Source: Betaproteobacteria bacterium (GTDB lineage Bacteria; Bdellovibrionota_B; Oligoflexia; Silvanigrellales; Silvanigrellaceae). Taken from it: DNA of 64,000 bases. This document shows, one piece after another, positions 1 to 8,882 of the stretch (the stretch's first letter is position 1; each line of letters begins with the position of its first letter). The position numbers and the translations under genes are program-made. The DNA lies in contig VGHE01000012.1 in assembly GCA_016868315.1 (NCBI GenBank), forward strand, positions 17,848 through 81,847. Reading direction: 5' to 3'. The notes below the pieces were generated by a model that searched no databases, was not told the DNA's origin, and was given only the letters and a program-made list of their open reading frames with translations.

Positions 1-64
1 CATTTTCAATTTCATGCGATGAACTCAGTGAGTCGGTCGATTGGAATGCAGCGGGAGGTCAATA

Positions 65-571
65 ATGAAAAGGCTTTTTGCATCGGCAATGGTATTGGCA
101 TTCCCAATGCAGGCTCTCGCAGCGGAGCAATGCAACGATCTTCTTATCCATTTTGTGGATGAGTCAGATGTTGGAAAAAGCATGACCAAAGCCTTTCAAA
201 ACCGAAAATTGAGTGCACTTATTCCCTGTGGCTCCGCTGGCTTGGGGAATCTTGGTGCACAGCTGACTCTCATGCACTTCATGGAGCATGACGGCACTCG
301 CTTGTGTGTAACTGAGCGTAGTTGCGGAAATGTTGAGTCCTGGTACGGCTATTTTGGACTCGCCGTGGGATGGAGTGATCTGACTCTGTTCAGGGATTTC
401 TGGGTCTTTGCAAAAAGTGCGCGAGTCAATTCGGATTGGAATGGATATCAGTTGGTTGCAATGTTTGCGCTAGCACAAGGACAAATTGAACGGGATTGTT
501 CAACGTTGCGGCCTCCCAGCTGTGTCGAAATTCCTGATGTGTCGAAAAATGACGACTTGTCATGGAAATAA
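65..571 (+). CDS. small secreted protein, function unknown
   Basis: Encodes about 168 residues. The ATG at 65 is preferred because GGGAGG lies 7 bases upstream and the protein then opens with a clean Sec signal peptide (basic MKR, hydrophobic core, cleavage after ALAA); an in-frame TTG at 41 lacks both. The mature part has six cysteines, which would allow three disulfides in the periplasm. No family is recognised. It precedes the AMIN/TPR gene by about 210 bases, so co-transcription is uncertain. Confidence 0.65.
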   Translation: MKRLFASAMVLAFPMQALAAEQCNDLLIHFVDESDVGKSMTKAFQNRKLSALIPCGSAGLGNLGAQLTLMHFMEHDGTRLCVTERSCGNVESWYGYFGLAVGWSDLTLFRDFWVFAKSARVNSDWNGYQLVAMFALAQGQIERDCSTLRPPSCVEIPDVSKNDDLSWK

Positions 572-622
572 CACGTCAAAAAAACCGTCAGGTGTCGGAA
601 AAACTGAGAGTGTCGAAAAATT
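539..622. repeat. three short direct repeats, GTGTCG(A/G)AAAA
   Basis: The core GTGTCGAAAA occurs at 539-548 and 610-619, and GTGTCGGAAAA at 592-602. The copies straddle the end of the secreted-protein gene and the gap before the AMIN/TPR gene. Spacings of about 53 and 18 bases are irregular. They could be protein-binding sites upstream of the flagellar-region operon or chance A-rich repeats. Confidence 0.35.
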
Positions 623-783
623 GCCTGCGAGAATGATTGAGGAAAAAAAAGCGGCAGTTTTGTTTGTGTCAAAAGGCTTATCAGGTCAAAAACCAGACAG
701 AACTTAATTTTTTCGGCTGCGCTAATCTCGGAATTGTGAGGACGTCGCTGCGTATTGCAGCGTGTTTTCTACCGGAGGTTTGT

Positions 784-2952
784 GTGGCGTTTTACTCCAG
801 AAAGTCCTGCCAAGTTTTGCTGCTCGGCGCCCTTGTGCCAGCGGCAATTGCTTTTGGCGCAGGAAATCCGGACGGAAAATCGCGCACTGCTGAACAGTTT
901 GTACCGGGCAAAGACAGCTACCGGGCATCGTTTGAGCTGTCGGTCCCTCGTCGTTTTGCCACCCGTTACCTGAAGGACACACGCTCTCTGGAAATCAGAG
1001 TGTCGCCGGCGAAAGCGGATGAATTCGACGTCACACGCTACTACGACACGCGCTACATTCACCGCGTACTGGTTGAAGTGAAGAACAATGATGTTGTTCT
1101 TTCTCTGCAGCTCAAGAATGCACCAGTATCCTGGTACGTCACTCATCAGGATAGCCCGTGGAGAATTGTTGTCGACATCTGGAAAACCGAGCCGACCGCA
1201 CCCCGCAATGTTGAGCAAGAGTGGGCTTGGCAGGATGATGCCAGCGGTAAAACGCGTGAGCCGGCTCAGGTCACTGTGAGCCCCGTCAAGTCGCCACAGC
1301 CGTCGACTGTACGTCCTGTGGAAATCGATTTGCCGGACGACGCGATTCCAACTGCGCTGCCCAAGAACAAGGCCAGTCAGGGCGAGTCAGCTGCTGTAAA
1401 GAACAATGCCTCTGCAGGAGGAGTCTTGCCAACGCGACATGCGCGGCTTGAGGCACTTTCGCCGACGACGGCGGATGCACTTGCTGGTCTCGAGCGTCGC
1501 GCAGGACTTGACATGGGTGCGGTTTCTGAATTCGACTCACTTGAGAAGCTTGCTACTGCTCTTTACCGGTCAGGTGCAACGCAACAGGCAATTCCGATGC
1601 TCAGACGTCTTGCGACACTGAACGCTCGGAGATTCCAAGACAGCCCACGCCTGCTTTGGATGGCGGGCGAGTCGGCCTACCTTGCAGACAAGGCTGATCT
1701 TGCAAATGACTATCTTCAAACGCTCCGTTCACGTCACCCAGGTCAGGAACATGCTGCTCTCGCAGAGTTCCGTTTGGTTGATTTGCAGTCTGCAAAGCAG
1801 GGCGACGCGGTATCAGCAGATGCGCGCGACAAATATTCTGAGCTCTCTTTGAACGACAAGGCTCCCTGGGCCGCCAGGATTGGAGCGGCTGTGCGTTTGC
1901 TTGAACCTGTCGTCGCAGCTCGGCCTGAGGCGGCGCGGGCACATCAGGCAGCGCTTCAAAGTTGCTTGAACGGCAATTACGTTTCAGAGCAGTTCCGCCA
2001 AACATGCGCCTACATTCAAACCAAGTTTGCCGTGAGTCAGTCCGATGCGGTCAGTGCTGATGCTGCATTGCAACGCTTCAAAACACGTTACGCAGCAGAC
2101 CCGCGCACTGCAGTGCTGGAGTCGGAACTCTCCAATCGTGTTCGGTTCGTGATCGAAGAGTATTCCAAGAAGAAGGAATATACGGCCTTAGCAGAATTCG
2201 AGCGCAGCGCTCGGCCAGGCATGTTGGAGTTCACCCTACGCGAGCCTGAGCTTCTCATGGCACGGGTCGAGGGTTGGCTCGCAGCCGGTGAGACCAAAAA
2301 GGCACTCGCGCTTCTTCAGGTGTTTGCAAGCGCGACCACAGACGAGACTAAGCGGAATGAAGCCTTTGCATTAATGGCTCAGCTGAATCTGAAGCTCAAG
2401 CAGAACGAGCGTGCCGAGGCAGCGTTGAAGAAGCTTTTCAATAGCGATGTGCGTAAAAACAACGGGCTGACCGACAGAGCAACATCAGCTCTGCGCGAGG
2501 CAGCACGTACTCCCTATGCGTCGAAGACGGCTCAACTGATTCTCATCGATGAACTGAAGTTTGGTCGATACGTGGAGCGAGATGTGGGAGTGCTTGCAGA
2601 GCTTTCCGTTGCCGCACGCGGGCGAGAAGATGCAGACAAACTGTTTGACACACTGATGACAACTGCTCCTCGCAACGACGATGAAGCGCGGCAAATCGAA
2701 ACAACACTAATGCAATACGCAGATGATTTGCGTGGCAATGGCAGACTCGCCAAAGCCGGCGATGTCTATCTTGCTGTTTCAAACATGGGACAAACTTCAA
2801 AGAAAGCAGAGGCAGCCTACAAGGCTGGACTCATGTATGCGCGGGCTGGAATGGTCGAAAAGGCCAAGACTGCCTGGCAGCTCTCTGCAGCCGACGTTAC
2901 CGACAAGAAATTCTCGTCTCTTGCGAGCGAGAGACTGGAACGGATTCGCTAA
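784..2952 (+). CDS. exported AMIN-domain and TPR-repeat protein upstream of the flagellar operon
   Basis: About 722 residues from the GTG at 784, which has GGAGG 5 bases upstream and starts just before a signal-peptide-like stretch (VLLLGALVPAAIAFGAG). The first 130 mature residues alternate beta strands and end in WRIVVDIW, as in AMIN domains that localise envelope proteins. A Pro/Ser-rich linker follows, then a long helical array of TPR-like repeats (from about residue 230 to the end). It lies 28 bases before the AAA+ regulator and is probably co-transcribed with flgBC-fliEF, suggesting a periplasmic role in flagellar or envelope assembly. AMIN assignment is by pattern; the exact function is unknown. 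Confidence 0.65.
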   Translation: MAFYSRKSCQVLLLGALVPAAIAFGAGNPDGKSRTAEQFVPGKDSYRASFELSVPRRFATRYLKDTRSLEIRVSPAKADEFDVTRYYDTRYIHRVLVEVKNNDVVLSLQLKNAPVSWYVTHQDSPWRIVVDIWKTEPTAPRNVEQEWAWQDDASGKTREPAQVTVSPVKSPQPSTVRPVEIDLPDDAIPTALPKNKASQGESAAVKNNASAGGVLPTRHARLEALSPTTADALAGLERRAGLDMGAVSEFDSLEKLATALYRSGATQQAIPMLRRLATLNARRFQDSPRLLWMAGESAYLADKADLANDYLQTLRSRHPGQEHAALAEFRLVDLQSAKQGDAVSADARDKYSELSLNDKAPWAARIGAAVRLLEPVVAARPEAARAHQAALQSCLNGNYVSEQFRQTCAYIQTKFAVSQSDAVSADAALQRFKTRYAADPRTAVLESELSNRVRFVIEEYSKKKEYTALAEFERSARPGMLEFTLREPELLMARVEGWLAAGETKKALALLQVFASATTDETKRNEAFALMAQLNLKLKQNERAEAALKKLFNSDVRKNNGLTDRATSALREAARTPYASKTAQLILIDELKFGRYVERDVGVLAELSVAARGREDADKLFDTLMTTAPRNDDEARQIETTLMQYADDLRGNGRLAKAGDVYLAVSNMGQTSKKAEAAYKAGLMYARAGMVEKAKTAWQLSAADVTDKKFSSLASERLERIR

Positions 2953-2980
2953 TGCCAACAAATTTGGAGGGGGAGATCAC

Positions 2981-4063
2981 ATGAGCGAAGCTAGGCCACT
3001 GGGGTTATTTGACCTAGAGAATCCGAATTTCAACGGTGCAAACGTTCTCGAGAACGGTCGCAGCGTTGGTTTGAACAATCCGGCTTTTGCCAACGTCGAG
3101 GGGCGCATCACTGAGGAGGAAATGCTGCGTCATTTCCCAACCCGTGATGAGAAGATGTACAAGATCCTCGAAGTGGCGCGCACGGTTGCCCCAACTAAGG
3201 TTCCTGTGCTCATTACCGGTGAAACAGGCACAGGCAAGGAGACTCTCGCCAAAGCCATTCATATTGCTGGCGGTCGTGACCGCGGTCGTTTTGTCGTGGC
3301 AAGCTGCTCGAACATCCCTCAGAATTTCTTTGAGATGGAAATCTTCGCAGGCAATCGTGGTGGCAATGAATACGGCATGCCGCGTACTCCTGAAACAGGA
3401 ACACTGATGCTCGATGAAATTACCGAGCTCGACCCGCAGCTCCAGTTGAAGCTGCTCCGCATTCTCAAGGAGCAAGACTTGAACAAGGGTGCTGTTCGTC
3501 GTGGAACTGCCGCGGATGCACGCGTTATTGCCTGCACACACAAGAATATCAACGACGAAGTCAACGCTCAGCGCTTCCGCAATGACCTGTACTTCAAGCT
3601 GCACGTCATTCAGCTCGATATCGAGCCGCTGCGCACCCGTACTGTCGACGTGGATTTCTACTCTGAAATCTTCCTGAGAGAGTACAACGTGCAGTTCTCC
3701 AAGAACGTGCAGCTGTCACCAACAGCCAAGCAGGCTCTGAGAACCTATACCTGGCCAGGCAACGTGCGCGAGCTGCGCAACGTTATCCAGCGCTCGGTTC
3801 TGCTGGCGACCCGTGACTACATCAGCGTGGAAGAGCTCCACTTGATGAAAGCCAACAGCCGTACCGAAGTGGCAATGAGCGACGCCCTGCCACAAATCAC
3901 GCTGCGGGAGCTCGAGCAACGCCTTATCCTGCAAACTTTGCGCCGTATGAACGGAAACCGGACACACACGGCAAAAGCGTTGGGCATCTCGTTGCGTGCA
4001 TTGCGCTACAAGCTCAACGAACTCGTCGAGTGCGGATACGAGGTTGAAGGTAAAAACGCATGA
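2981..4063 (+). CDS. enhancer-binding-type AAA+ regulator with Fis-like HTH, lacking GAFTGA
   Basis: About 360 residues; ATG 2981 follows GGAGGGGGAG by 5 bases. Walker A GETGTGKE (80-87), Walker B GTLMLDEI (140-147), the RFRNDLYFKL segment (198-207), WPGNVREL (258-265) and a C-terminal Fis-type helix-turn-helix (about 315-350) place it in the NtrC/FlrC-like bacterial enhancer-binding family. There is no receiver domain. The stretch that should carry ESELFGH...GAFTGA reads EMEIFAGNRGGNEYGM (118-133) and is about five residues short, so the sigma-54 contact loop is missing. Its stop overlaps the flgB start (ATGA), so it probably regulates, or is made with, the flagellar operon. It may act without sigma-54, like TyrR-type proteins. 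Confidence 0.85.
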   Translation: MSEARPLGLFDLENPNFNGANVLENGRSVGLNNPAFANVEGRITEEEMLRHFPTRDEKMYKILEVARTVAPTKVPVLITGETGTGKETLAKAIHIAGGRDRGRFVVASCSNIPQNFFEMEIFAGNRGGNEYGMPRTPETGTLMLDEITELDPQLQLKLLRILKEQDLNKGAVRRGTAADARVIACTHKNINDEVNAQRFRNDLYFKLHVIQLDIEPLRTRTVDVDFYSEIFLREYNVQFSKNVQLSPTAKQALRTYTWPGNVRELRNVIQRSVLLATRDYISVEELHLMKANSRTEVAMSDALPQITLRELEQRLILQTLRRMNGNRTHTAKALGISLRALRYKLNELVECGYEVEGKNA

Positions 4064-4485
4064 AAATTACCAGTAACCAGGTCTTCGCAAAAGCTGACAA
4101 TGTGCTTGAGGAGAGCTTGAACCAGCGCCTCATCAAGCAAAACGTCATCACGAGCAATATCTCGAATGCGCAGACACCTGGTTACCGGGCTCTTGGTTAC
4201 GAATTCGAAGAGCAACTGCGCGCGGCTGTCGGAAATGACGGAGGTATGGCCATCCAGGCCACGGACGAGCGTCATTTCAAACACCAAGGTTTGACCGGCA
4301 ACGGTGATCTGCGCGGTGATCTGCATGTGAAACCAACCGAAAGTATCGGTAACGACGGCAACACCGTCGACCTGGATTCTGAAATGGCCGACTTGGCTTG
4401 GAACCAAACGTTATACAGGGCGACGGTTGAGCTTCTCAACCGTCGTCTTGGTATGATGCGCTATGGAATCAACGGTGGGAGGTAA
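4060..4485 (+). CDS. flgB: flagellar basal-body rod protein FlgB
   Basis: 141 residues, normal for FlgB. The N-terminal rod-protein signature SNISNAQTPGYRA (32-44) and C-terminal helical NRRLGMMRYGINGGR are typical. FlgB forms the proximal rod joining the MS ring to the axial structure and is exported by the flagellar type III apparatus, so no Sec signal is expected. The start overlaps the stop of the AAA+ gene by four bases, which implies translational coupling. flgC starts 6 bases after its stop. Confidence 0.95.
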   Translation: MKITSNQVFAKADNVLEESLNQRLIKQNVITSNISNAQTPGYRALGYEFEEQLRAAVGNDGGMAIQATDERHFKHQGLTGNGDLRGDLHVKPTESIGNDGNTVDLDSEMADLAWNQTLYRATVELLNRRLGMMRYGINGGR

Positions 4486-4491
4486 TAATCC

Positions 4492-4935
4492 ATGAGCTTT
4501 CTTGATGGTCTGAAGATCAGCTCTTCTGCGTTGGCGGCTGAACGTGTCCGGATGAACGTCATCTCCTCCAACCTTGCAAACGCGAACACAACCCGGACCG
4601 AAGAAGGTGGTCCGTACAAAAGAAAAGACGTGGTCTTCACCGCTCGTGATACGGGTGTGACCTTCGACAACCTGATGCGCCAAGCATTCGATCCAAACCT
4701 GAAAGAAGTGAAGGTTGATGGCATCGTTGAAGACCAAAAAGCTCCAAAGATGGTCTACAACCCTGGACATCCTGATGCCGACAAGGAAACCGGAATGGTG
4801 GCTATGCCCAACATTTCAGTGATGGAAGAGATGGTCAATATGATCACCTCTAACCGCGCCTTTGAGGCGAATACAACAGCACTCAATGCAACCAAACAAA
4901 TGGCCAGCACCGCAATCAATATTGGTCGCGGATAA
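4492..4935 (+). CDS. flgC: flagellar basal-body rod protein FlgC
   Basis: 147 residues, with the N-terminal rod motif SSNLANANTTRTEEGGPYKRK and the C-terminal conserved NMITSNRAFEANTTALNATKQM region seen across FlgC/FlgG proteins. It is a proximal rod subunit. Preceded by GGGAGG (about 4478) and 6 bases downstream of flgB, with fliE beginning 15 bases after its stop, the usual order flgB-flgC-fliE-fliF. Confidence 0.95.
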   Translation: MSFLDGLKISSSALAAERVRMNVISSNLANANTTRTEEGGPYKRKDVVFTARDTGVTFDNLMRQAFDPNLKEVKVDGIVEDQKAPKMVYNPGHPDADKETGMVAMPNISVMEEMVNMITSNRAFEANTTALNATKQMASTAINIGRG

Positions 4936-4950
4936 AAGAGGTAATTGACG

Positions 4951-5292
4951 ATGATTCGCAGTGCCACTTCAAAGCCAATGGATTTGGGCTCTCTTGATTC
5001 CGATATGCGGTCGCTTGGTGGCCTTGGTGCGCCCAAGAGCAGCACAGGTAATGCAATTGGTGACGATGGAAAGGCTCAGTTTCTCGACCTCCTTAAAGAG
5101 GGTATTGCCGACGTGAACAAGGGCATGCGTGAGAGCGACAAAGCAAGCATGGATCTGGCAACTGGAAAGTCGAGCAACATTCACCAAACGATGCTTGCAG
5201 TAACCAAGGCCGAGCTTGGATTCAACATGATGGTGCAATTACGCAACAAGGCGATTGAGGCCTATCAGGATGTGATGCGCATGCAGGTCTGA
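4951..5292 (+). CDS. fliE: flagellar hook-basal body adaptor FliE
   Basis: About 113 residues from ATG 4951 (AAGAGG 9 bases upstream; a TTG two codons earlier is the alternative). The C-terminal half contains the FliE signature VTKAELGFNMMVQLRNKAIEAYQDVMRMQ (split here by description: KAELGFNMMVQLRNK then AIEAYQDVMRMQV). FliE links the MS ring to the rod. It sits between flgC and fliF in the operon. Confidence 0.93.
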   Translation: MIRSATSKPMDLGSLDSDMRSLGGLGAPKSSTGNAIGDDGKAQFLDLLKEGIADVNKGMRESDKASMDLATGKSSNIHQTMLAVTKAELGFNMMVQLRNKAIEAYQDVMRMQV

Positions 5293-5311
5293 AATTGCTT
5301 CGTTTTTTGAG

Positions 5312-5339
5312 CTGAATGAGTGGCAATGTTCTCATTGAG
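5312..5339 (+). other. intercistronic hairpin between fliE and fliF
   Basis: CTGAATGAG (5312-5320) pairs with CTCATTGAG (5331-5339) over nine positions with one mismatch and a 10-base loop. It lies immediately upstream of the fliF SD and is not followed by a T-run, so it is more likely a processing or translation-tuning element than a terminator. Confidence 0.35.
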
Positions 5340-5352
5340 AGAGTGATTGAAG

Positions 5353-6960
5353 ATGTTTGAAAGAGTGAAAACATTTTTCGACCAGTTCCGCTCGCAGTCG
5401 GCAGTCTTTTACAAAGGACTAACGCCGGGTCGGAAAATTGCTTTGGGTGTGACCATTGCATCGGTCTTGGCGGTTATCCTTGCCCTCAGCTTTTACAGAC
5501 CCACGTCCACATATGATGTTGCCTTTACAAATCTTTCGCACGAAGACCGTACCTCGATCCTTGCACTTTTCAGAAAACAAAACGTAGTAGACTTCAAGAT
5601 TGAAGGCGAGACGATTCTCTTTCCTGAAGCGAAGATGAACGAGTATCGCATGATACTTGCGCAGGAAGGACTTCCCAACAACGGAGTCTCTGTTGGATGG
5701 GAAAAGTTTGATGAACGTTCATTCGGTATGACCGACTTCGATCAGCGGGTCAGCAAACTGCGCGCGATTCAGGGTGAGCTTTCACGCAGTATCAACAAGC
5801 TTGAACCTGTTGAGTCTAGTCGCGTGCATATTGTTATCCCTGATCCTGCAATCTTTCAGCAGGATAAAAAGCCAACCACCGCAAGTATCATGTTACGCAT
5901 GAAGGTCGGAAAACAACTCACTCAAAAACAAGTTCAAGGTATTCTTCATCTCGCTGCGCGTGCGGTTGAGGGTCTCGAGCCTGGCAACATTGCAATTGTC
6001 GATGAGCTCGGCAATATGCTCACTAAGCCTGATGAAGACGATGGTGGGCTTGACCGCGTGACAAGTGCGCAGCGCGAATATCAAAAGCGCGTTGAACGTG
6101 AACTTGAGACCAGCATCCGTGAAATCCTTGGCCGTGTTGTTGGACACAACAAGGTTGTGGCGAAGGTTCAAGCTGAAGTCGATTTCAAGAAAATAGAAAC
6201 AACCGTTCAGGACGTCGATCCCGAGCGTACCGTGGTTCTTGGTTCGCAAAAGAACGAGCAGTCCTCGCAGGGTCAAGGACTGAATCCAACGGGTGTTCCA
6301 GGCGCAAAAAGTAATCTTCCGGGCGAGCGTGAAGACGCGGCTGCGGGCGGAAGCTCAAATAGCAACAAACAAACCATGGAGACATTGAACTTCGATGTGA
6401 AGCGCACCGTGAGTCGGATTGTTGAGCCGGTTGGAACGCTGAAGAAGATTTCAACGGCCGTTCTCGTTGATGGCAAGATGGTGGACGGAAAATACGTTCC
6501 ACGGACTGCCGAAGAGATAGCCATGATCACCAAGCTCGTTAAGAATGCCATCGGCTTTCAAGAAAGCCGCGATACTATTACGGTCGAGAATGCTCCATTC
6601 GAATTGGATGAGATGGCCGTGGCTGAGCAGGCATCACTGACAGCGCGTAAAACCAGTTTGATACAAACCGGTATTATTGCTACGGTTGCGATTCTCGCTA
6701 TGATTTTCCTCTACTTTGCACTCTTGCGTCCGTACTTCCGTTGGTTGACCTTCGACCCAGACAAGCGCTCCGACGAACAGTTGGCTGTGGCCGACTATGA
6801 ACTCGAGCGGTCGGGCTCTGCAGCCAAGCGCGTTCAGGTGCAGGAAGAGGTTCCGTTCGAGAAGCTTTCGCACAAAGAGCAGATTATGTACCTTGCCAAA
6901 CATGATCCCAAGAAAACTACGGAAGCACTGCGCCAATTGCTTTCTCCTCAGCATCAATGA
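5353..6960 (+). CDS. fliF: flagellar MS-ring protein FliF
   Basis: About 535 residues, the usual FliF length. Two membrane segments (about 27-48 and 437-459) flank a large periplasmic ring-building region. The cytoplasmic tail ends with PFEKLSHKEQIMYLAKHDP followed by a helix, matching the FliG-binding tail. It is the scaffold of the basal body. It is the last flagellar gene here; fliG does not follow, so the operon is broken compared with the common fliE-fliF-fliG order. ATG 5353 is chosen over a TTG two codons upstream. Confidence 0.95.
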   Translation: MFERVKTFFDQFRSQSAVFYKGLTPGRKIALGVTIASVLAVILALSFYRPTSTYDVAFTNLSHEDRTSILALFRKQNVVDFKIEGETILFPEAKMNEYRMILAQEGLPNNGVSVGWEKFDERSFGMTDFDQRVSKLRAIQGELSRSINKLEPVESSRVHIVIPDPAIFQQDKKPTTASIMLRMKVGKQLTQKQVQGILHLAARAVEGLEPGNIAIVDELGNMLTKPDEDDGGLDRVTSAQREYQKRVERELETSIREILGRVVGHNKVVAKVQAEVDFKKIETTVQDVDPERTVVLGSQKNEQSSQGQGLNPTGVPGAKSNLPGEREDAAAGGSSNSNKQTMETLNFDVKRTVSRIVEPVGTLKKISTAVLVDGKMVDGKYVPRTAEEIAMITKLVKNAIGFQESRDTITVENAPFELDEMAVAEQASLTARKTSLIQTGIIATVAILAMIFLYFALLRPYFRWLTFDPDKRSDEQLAVADYELERSGSAAKRVQVQEEVPFEKLSHKEQIMYLAKHDPKKTTEALRQLLSPQHQ

Positions 6961-6990
6961 TTTATCTTGACGGCTCCGGTTTCCAGCAAT

Positions 6991-7023
6991 AGCCCCCAAG
7001 CACCATCAATGGGTTTGGGGGGC
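6991..7023 (+). other. C/G-rich hairpin that includes the SD of the next gene
   Basis: AGCCCCCAA (6991-6999) can pair with TTGGGGGGCT (7015-7024) with one bulged G. It follows fliF but has no T-run, and its 3' arm contains the G-run that serves as SD for the lipoprotein gene starting at 7026. It could be a weak terminator of the flagellar operon, a translational control element, or both. Confidence 0.45.
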
Positions 7024-7025
7024 TT

Positions 7026-8735
7026 ATGCGCGTTAGAGCGGGCATGCGGAGTTCGTTGTTGATTTTATTGGCAATTTCTCTTGACGGATGTAGCGCGAAG
7101 CCAAGCATCACGCGCGACAAGGTTCAGGAAGCCTGGGACGACTACAACAACCCTGCGTTGTTGGATTCTGGCTCAGTGGTTGTGTTTTCTGATTTGCCAG
7201 CGGCCGCGGTGACCACCAAGATTCCATGGTCTGATATCTATTGGCCGAGTTATTTAGGCGGAATTGCACTGCGCTGGATGAATGGAATCGAGCCTGCATT
7301 CCCTTTGCAACGTCCAACCGAAGAGCAAGTTCGGTCGATGTCGCAAGAGCAACTCGCACTGCTTTCCCCAGCCGAAAAATATGACATATTCATGGGCCGA
7401 TACGACTTCCCTACAGTTCAGACGGAACTCTTGCGCAATCATTCGTCGATGCCAACCTGGTATGGGCTTTGTCACGGATGGTCTTCAGCGACTTTAAATT
7501 ATGAAGAGCCCGGCACCGTGACACTCCGTGGTGCCTCCGGAGTTGATGTGCCCTTCTCGAGTGGTGATGTGAAAGCACTCTTGGCATATGCTCAGGGCGT
7601 TGTGTTTTCTCCAATGGCTCGCGTTTTGGGGCAGCGTTGTGAAGCTGACCTCAACACTCAGCCTCACATGCGCAATACCGCAGCGTGCCGCGACACAAAT
7701 GCAGGATCATTCCATTTGGTTCTTGCAAACTACGTTGGGCGTGCAGGCCAAAGTGTTATTGCCGATTTTACTCGCGGTGCGGAAGTCTGGAATTTTCCAA
7801 TTTATGGATTTTCGACACGAGAGTTGGTTCGACGAGCTCCGAGTCTTGGTGCGGCACCTCAAACAGTGGTTGAGGTGGTTGTAGAAACCACTGTCGACTT
7901 CATCGTTGAAGTTGAAACTCCCAATGTACTTCCGATAGGTGACAGTCGCTCTATTGCAGCTGAGAAGATCGCATTTCAGTACGCGCTTGAACTGGATTCT
8001 CTCGGACGCATTGTTGGGGGAAGCTGGATTACTGAGGAGCGTCCGGATTTTCTTTGGATTCAGGAGCGGGCTGATTTTCGCGGTTATTATGGCAGCATTG
8101 AAGGTATTTATGAGAACTCTTTGCGAGGAGTGGTGAGCGATCCTCTTCCTGTGGCCACGCCTAGTCCGGTCGCAGCACCTGCACCTGTGAGCACACCCTT
8201 GCCATCGACCTCTCAGCCGATTGGACCCGTTCTGACTCAGCCCATTCCTGTGCCAAGCGCACCGCCTGTTCCCACGCCTGCTCCGGTTCCGACGCTCCCA
8301 CCGGTTCCAGGCGACACACCCATTCCACCAGTCGGCGTTCCTGTCCCTCAGCCGGATTTGCCGCTCTTCTCCGCTCTGAGCTGTCCTGCGGGCACCTCAA
8401 TTGTGGATCGGGGTTTTCTGTTTTGCAGCGATGGCAGTAAGGCATTTGCTCCTGTTACAGCGGCCATGTTGAACGACTGCATGATGAGCGGAGCTATCGG
8501 CTGTCAGGAACCTTTATGGAGCAATGACCTTTACAGCGCGCTGCGTGGTACGGGCGTGTGCCCCGTTGGTTCGAACTGGAGCTCAGAGGTCGCCGGTTGT
8601 GTTGAGAACAATTTGGTGTTGGGACCATTCGCCCCGCAGTTTATGAATGAGTGCCTCAACAAGGGTTTTGGCAACACATGTCTCGCCATGAAAATTGATC
8701 TTGTTTATTTCAATTTGGTGATGTTACGTCGCTGA
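7026..8735 (+). CDS. transglutaminase-elicitor-like lipoprotein
   Basis: 569 residues. N-terminal lipoprotein-type signal with Cys22 after SLDG (an acidic -2 residue is unusual). The central domain has YGLCHGW (Cys149), SFHLVLANY (His230) and VIADFTRGAEVWN (Asp247), an ordered Cys-His-Asp set like the family of transglutaminase elicitor M81-type proteins; that family name is from memory. A Pro/Val/Thr-rich linker (about 380-450) leads to a C-terminal Cys-containing region with eight or so cysteines. It is probably an envelope-anchored protein cross-linking or amidase-like enzyme. An ATG at 7044 is an alternative start giving a shorter n-region. It stands alone, ending at a strong terminator. 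Confidence 0.6.
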   Translation: MRVRAGMRSSLLILLAISLDGCSAKPSITRDKVQEAWDDYNNPALLDSGSVVVFSDLPAAAVTTKIPWSDIYWPSYLGGIALRWMNGIEPAFPLQRPTEEQVRSMSQEQLALLSPAEKYDIFMGRYDFPTVQTELLRNHSSMPTWYGLCHGWSSATLNYEEPGTVTLRGASGVDVPFSSGDVKALLAYAQGVVFSPMARVLGQRCEADLNTQPHMRNTAACRDTNAGSFHLVLANYVGRAGQSVIADFTRGAEVWNFPIYGFSTRELVRRAPSLGAAPQTVVEVVVETTVDFIVEVETPNVLPIGDSRSIAAEKIAFQYALELDSLGRIVGGSWITEERPDFLWIQERADFRGYYGSIEGIYENSLRGVVSDPLPVATPSPVAAPAPVSTPLPSTSQPIGPVLTQPIPVPSAPPVPTPAPVPTLPPVPGDTPIPPVGVPVPQPDLPLFSALSCPAGTSIVDRGFLFCSDGSKAFAPVTAAMLNDCMMSGAIGCQEPLWSNDLYSALRGTGVCPVGSNWSSEVAGCVENNLVLGPFAPQFMNECLNKGFGNTCLAMKIDLVYFNLVMLRR

Positions 8736-8753
8736 AACTGTGAACTCTCTTGT

Positions 8754-8792
8754 AAGGTAACAAGCGGCATCTTGGCGGCTTGTTACCTTTTT
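8754..8792 (+). terminator. rho-independent terminator
   Basis: AAGGTAACAAGC (8754-8765) pairs perfectly with GCTTGTTACCTT (8778-8789), followed by T residues. It closes the lipoprotein gene. Confidence 0.9.
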
Positions 8793-8882
8793 GTTGCTCG
8801 TCAACTTGAGCATTGCTTTCTGTGCACATAAGCTCGACCTGTGGACCTGAACTGGAAGTCAACTCAAAAGTGAGGTTGGGCC

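Noticed and set aside
41-64. TTG start at 41 for the small secreted protein
   Set aside because: It has no SD and would bury the signal peptide; the ATG at 65 has both.
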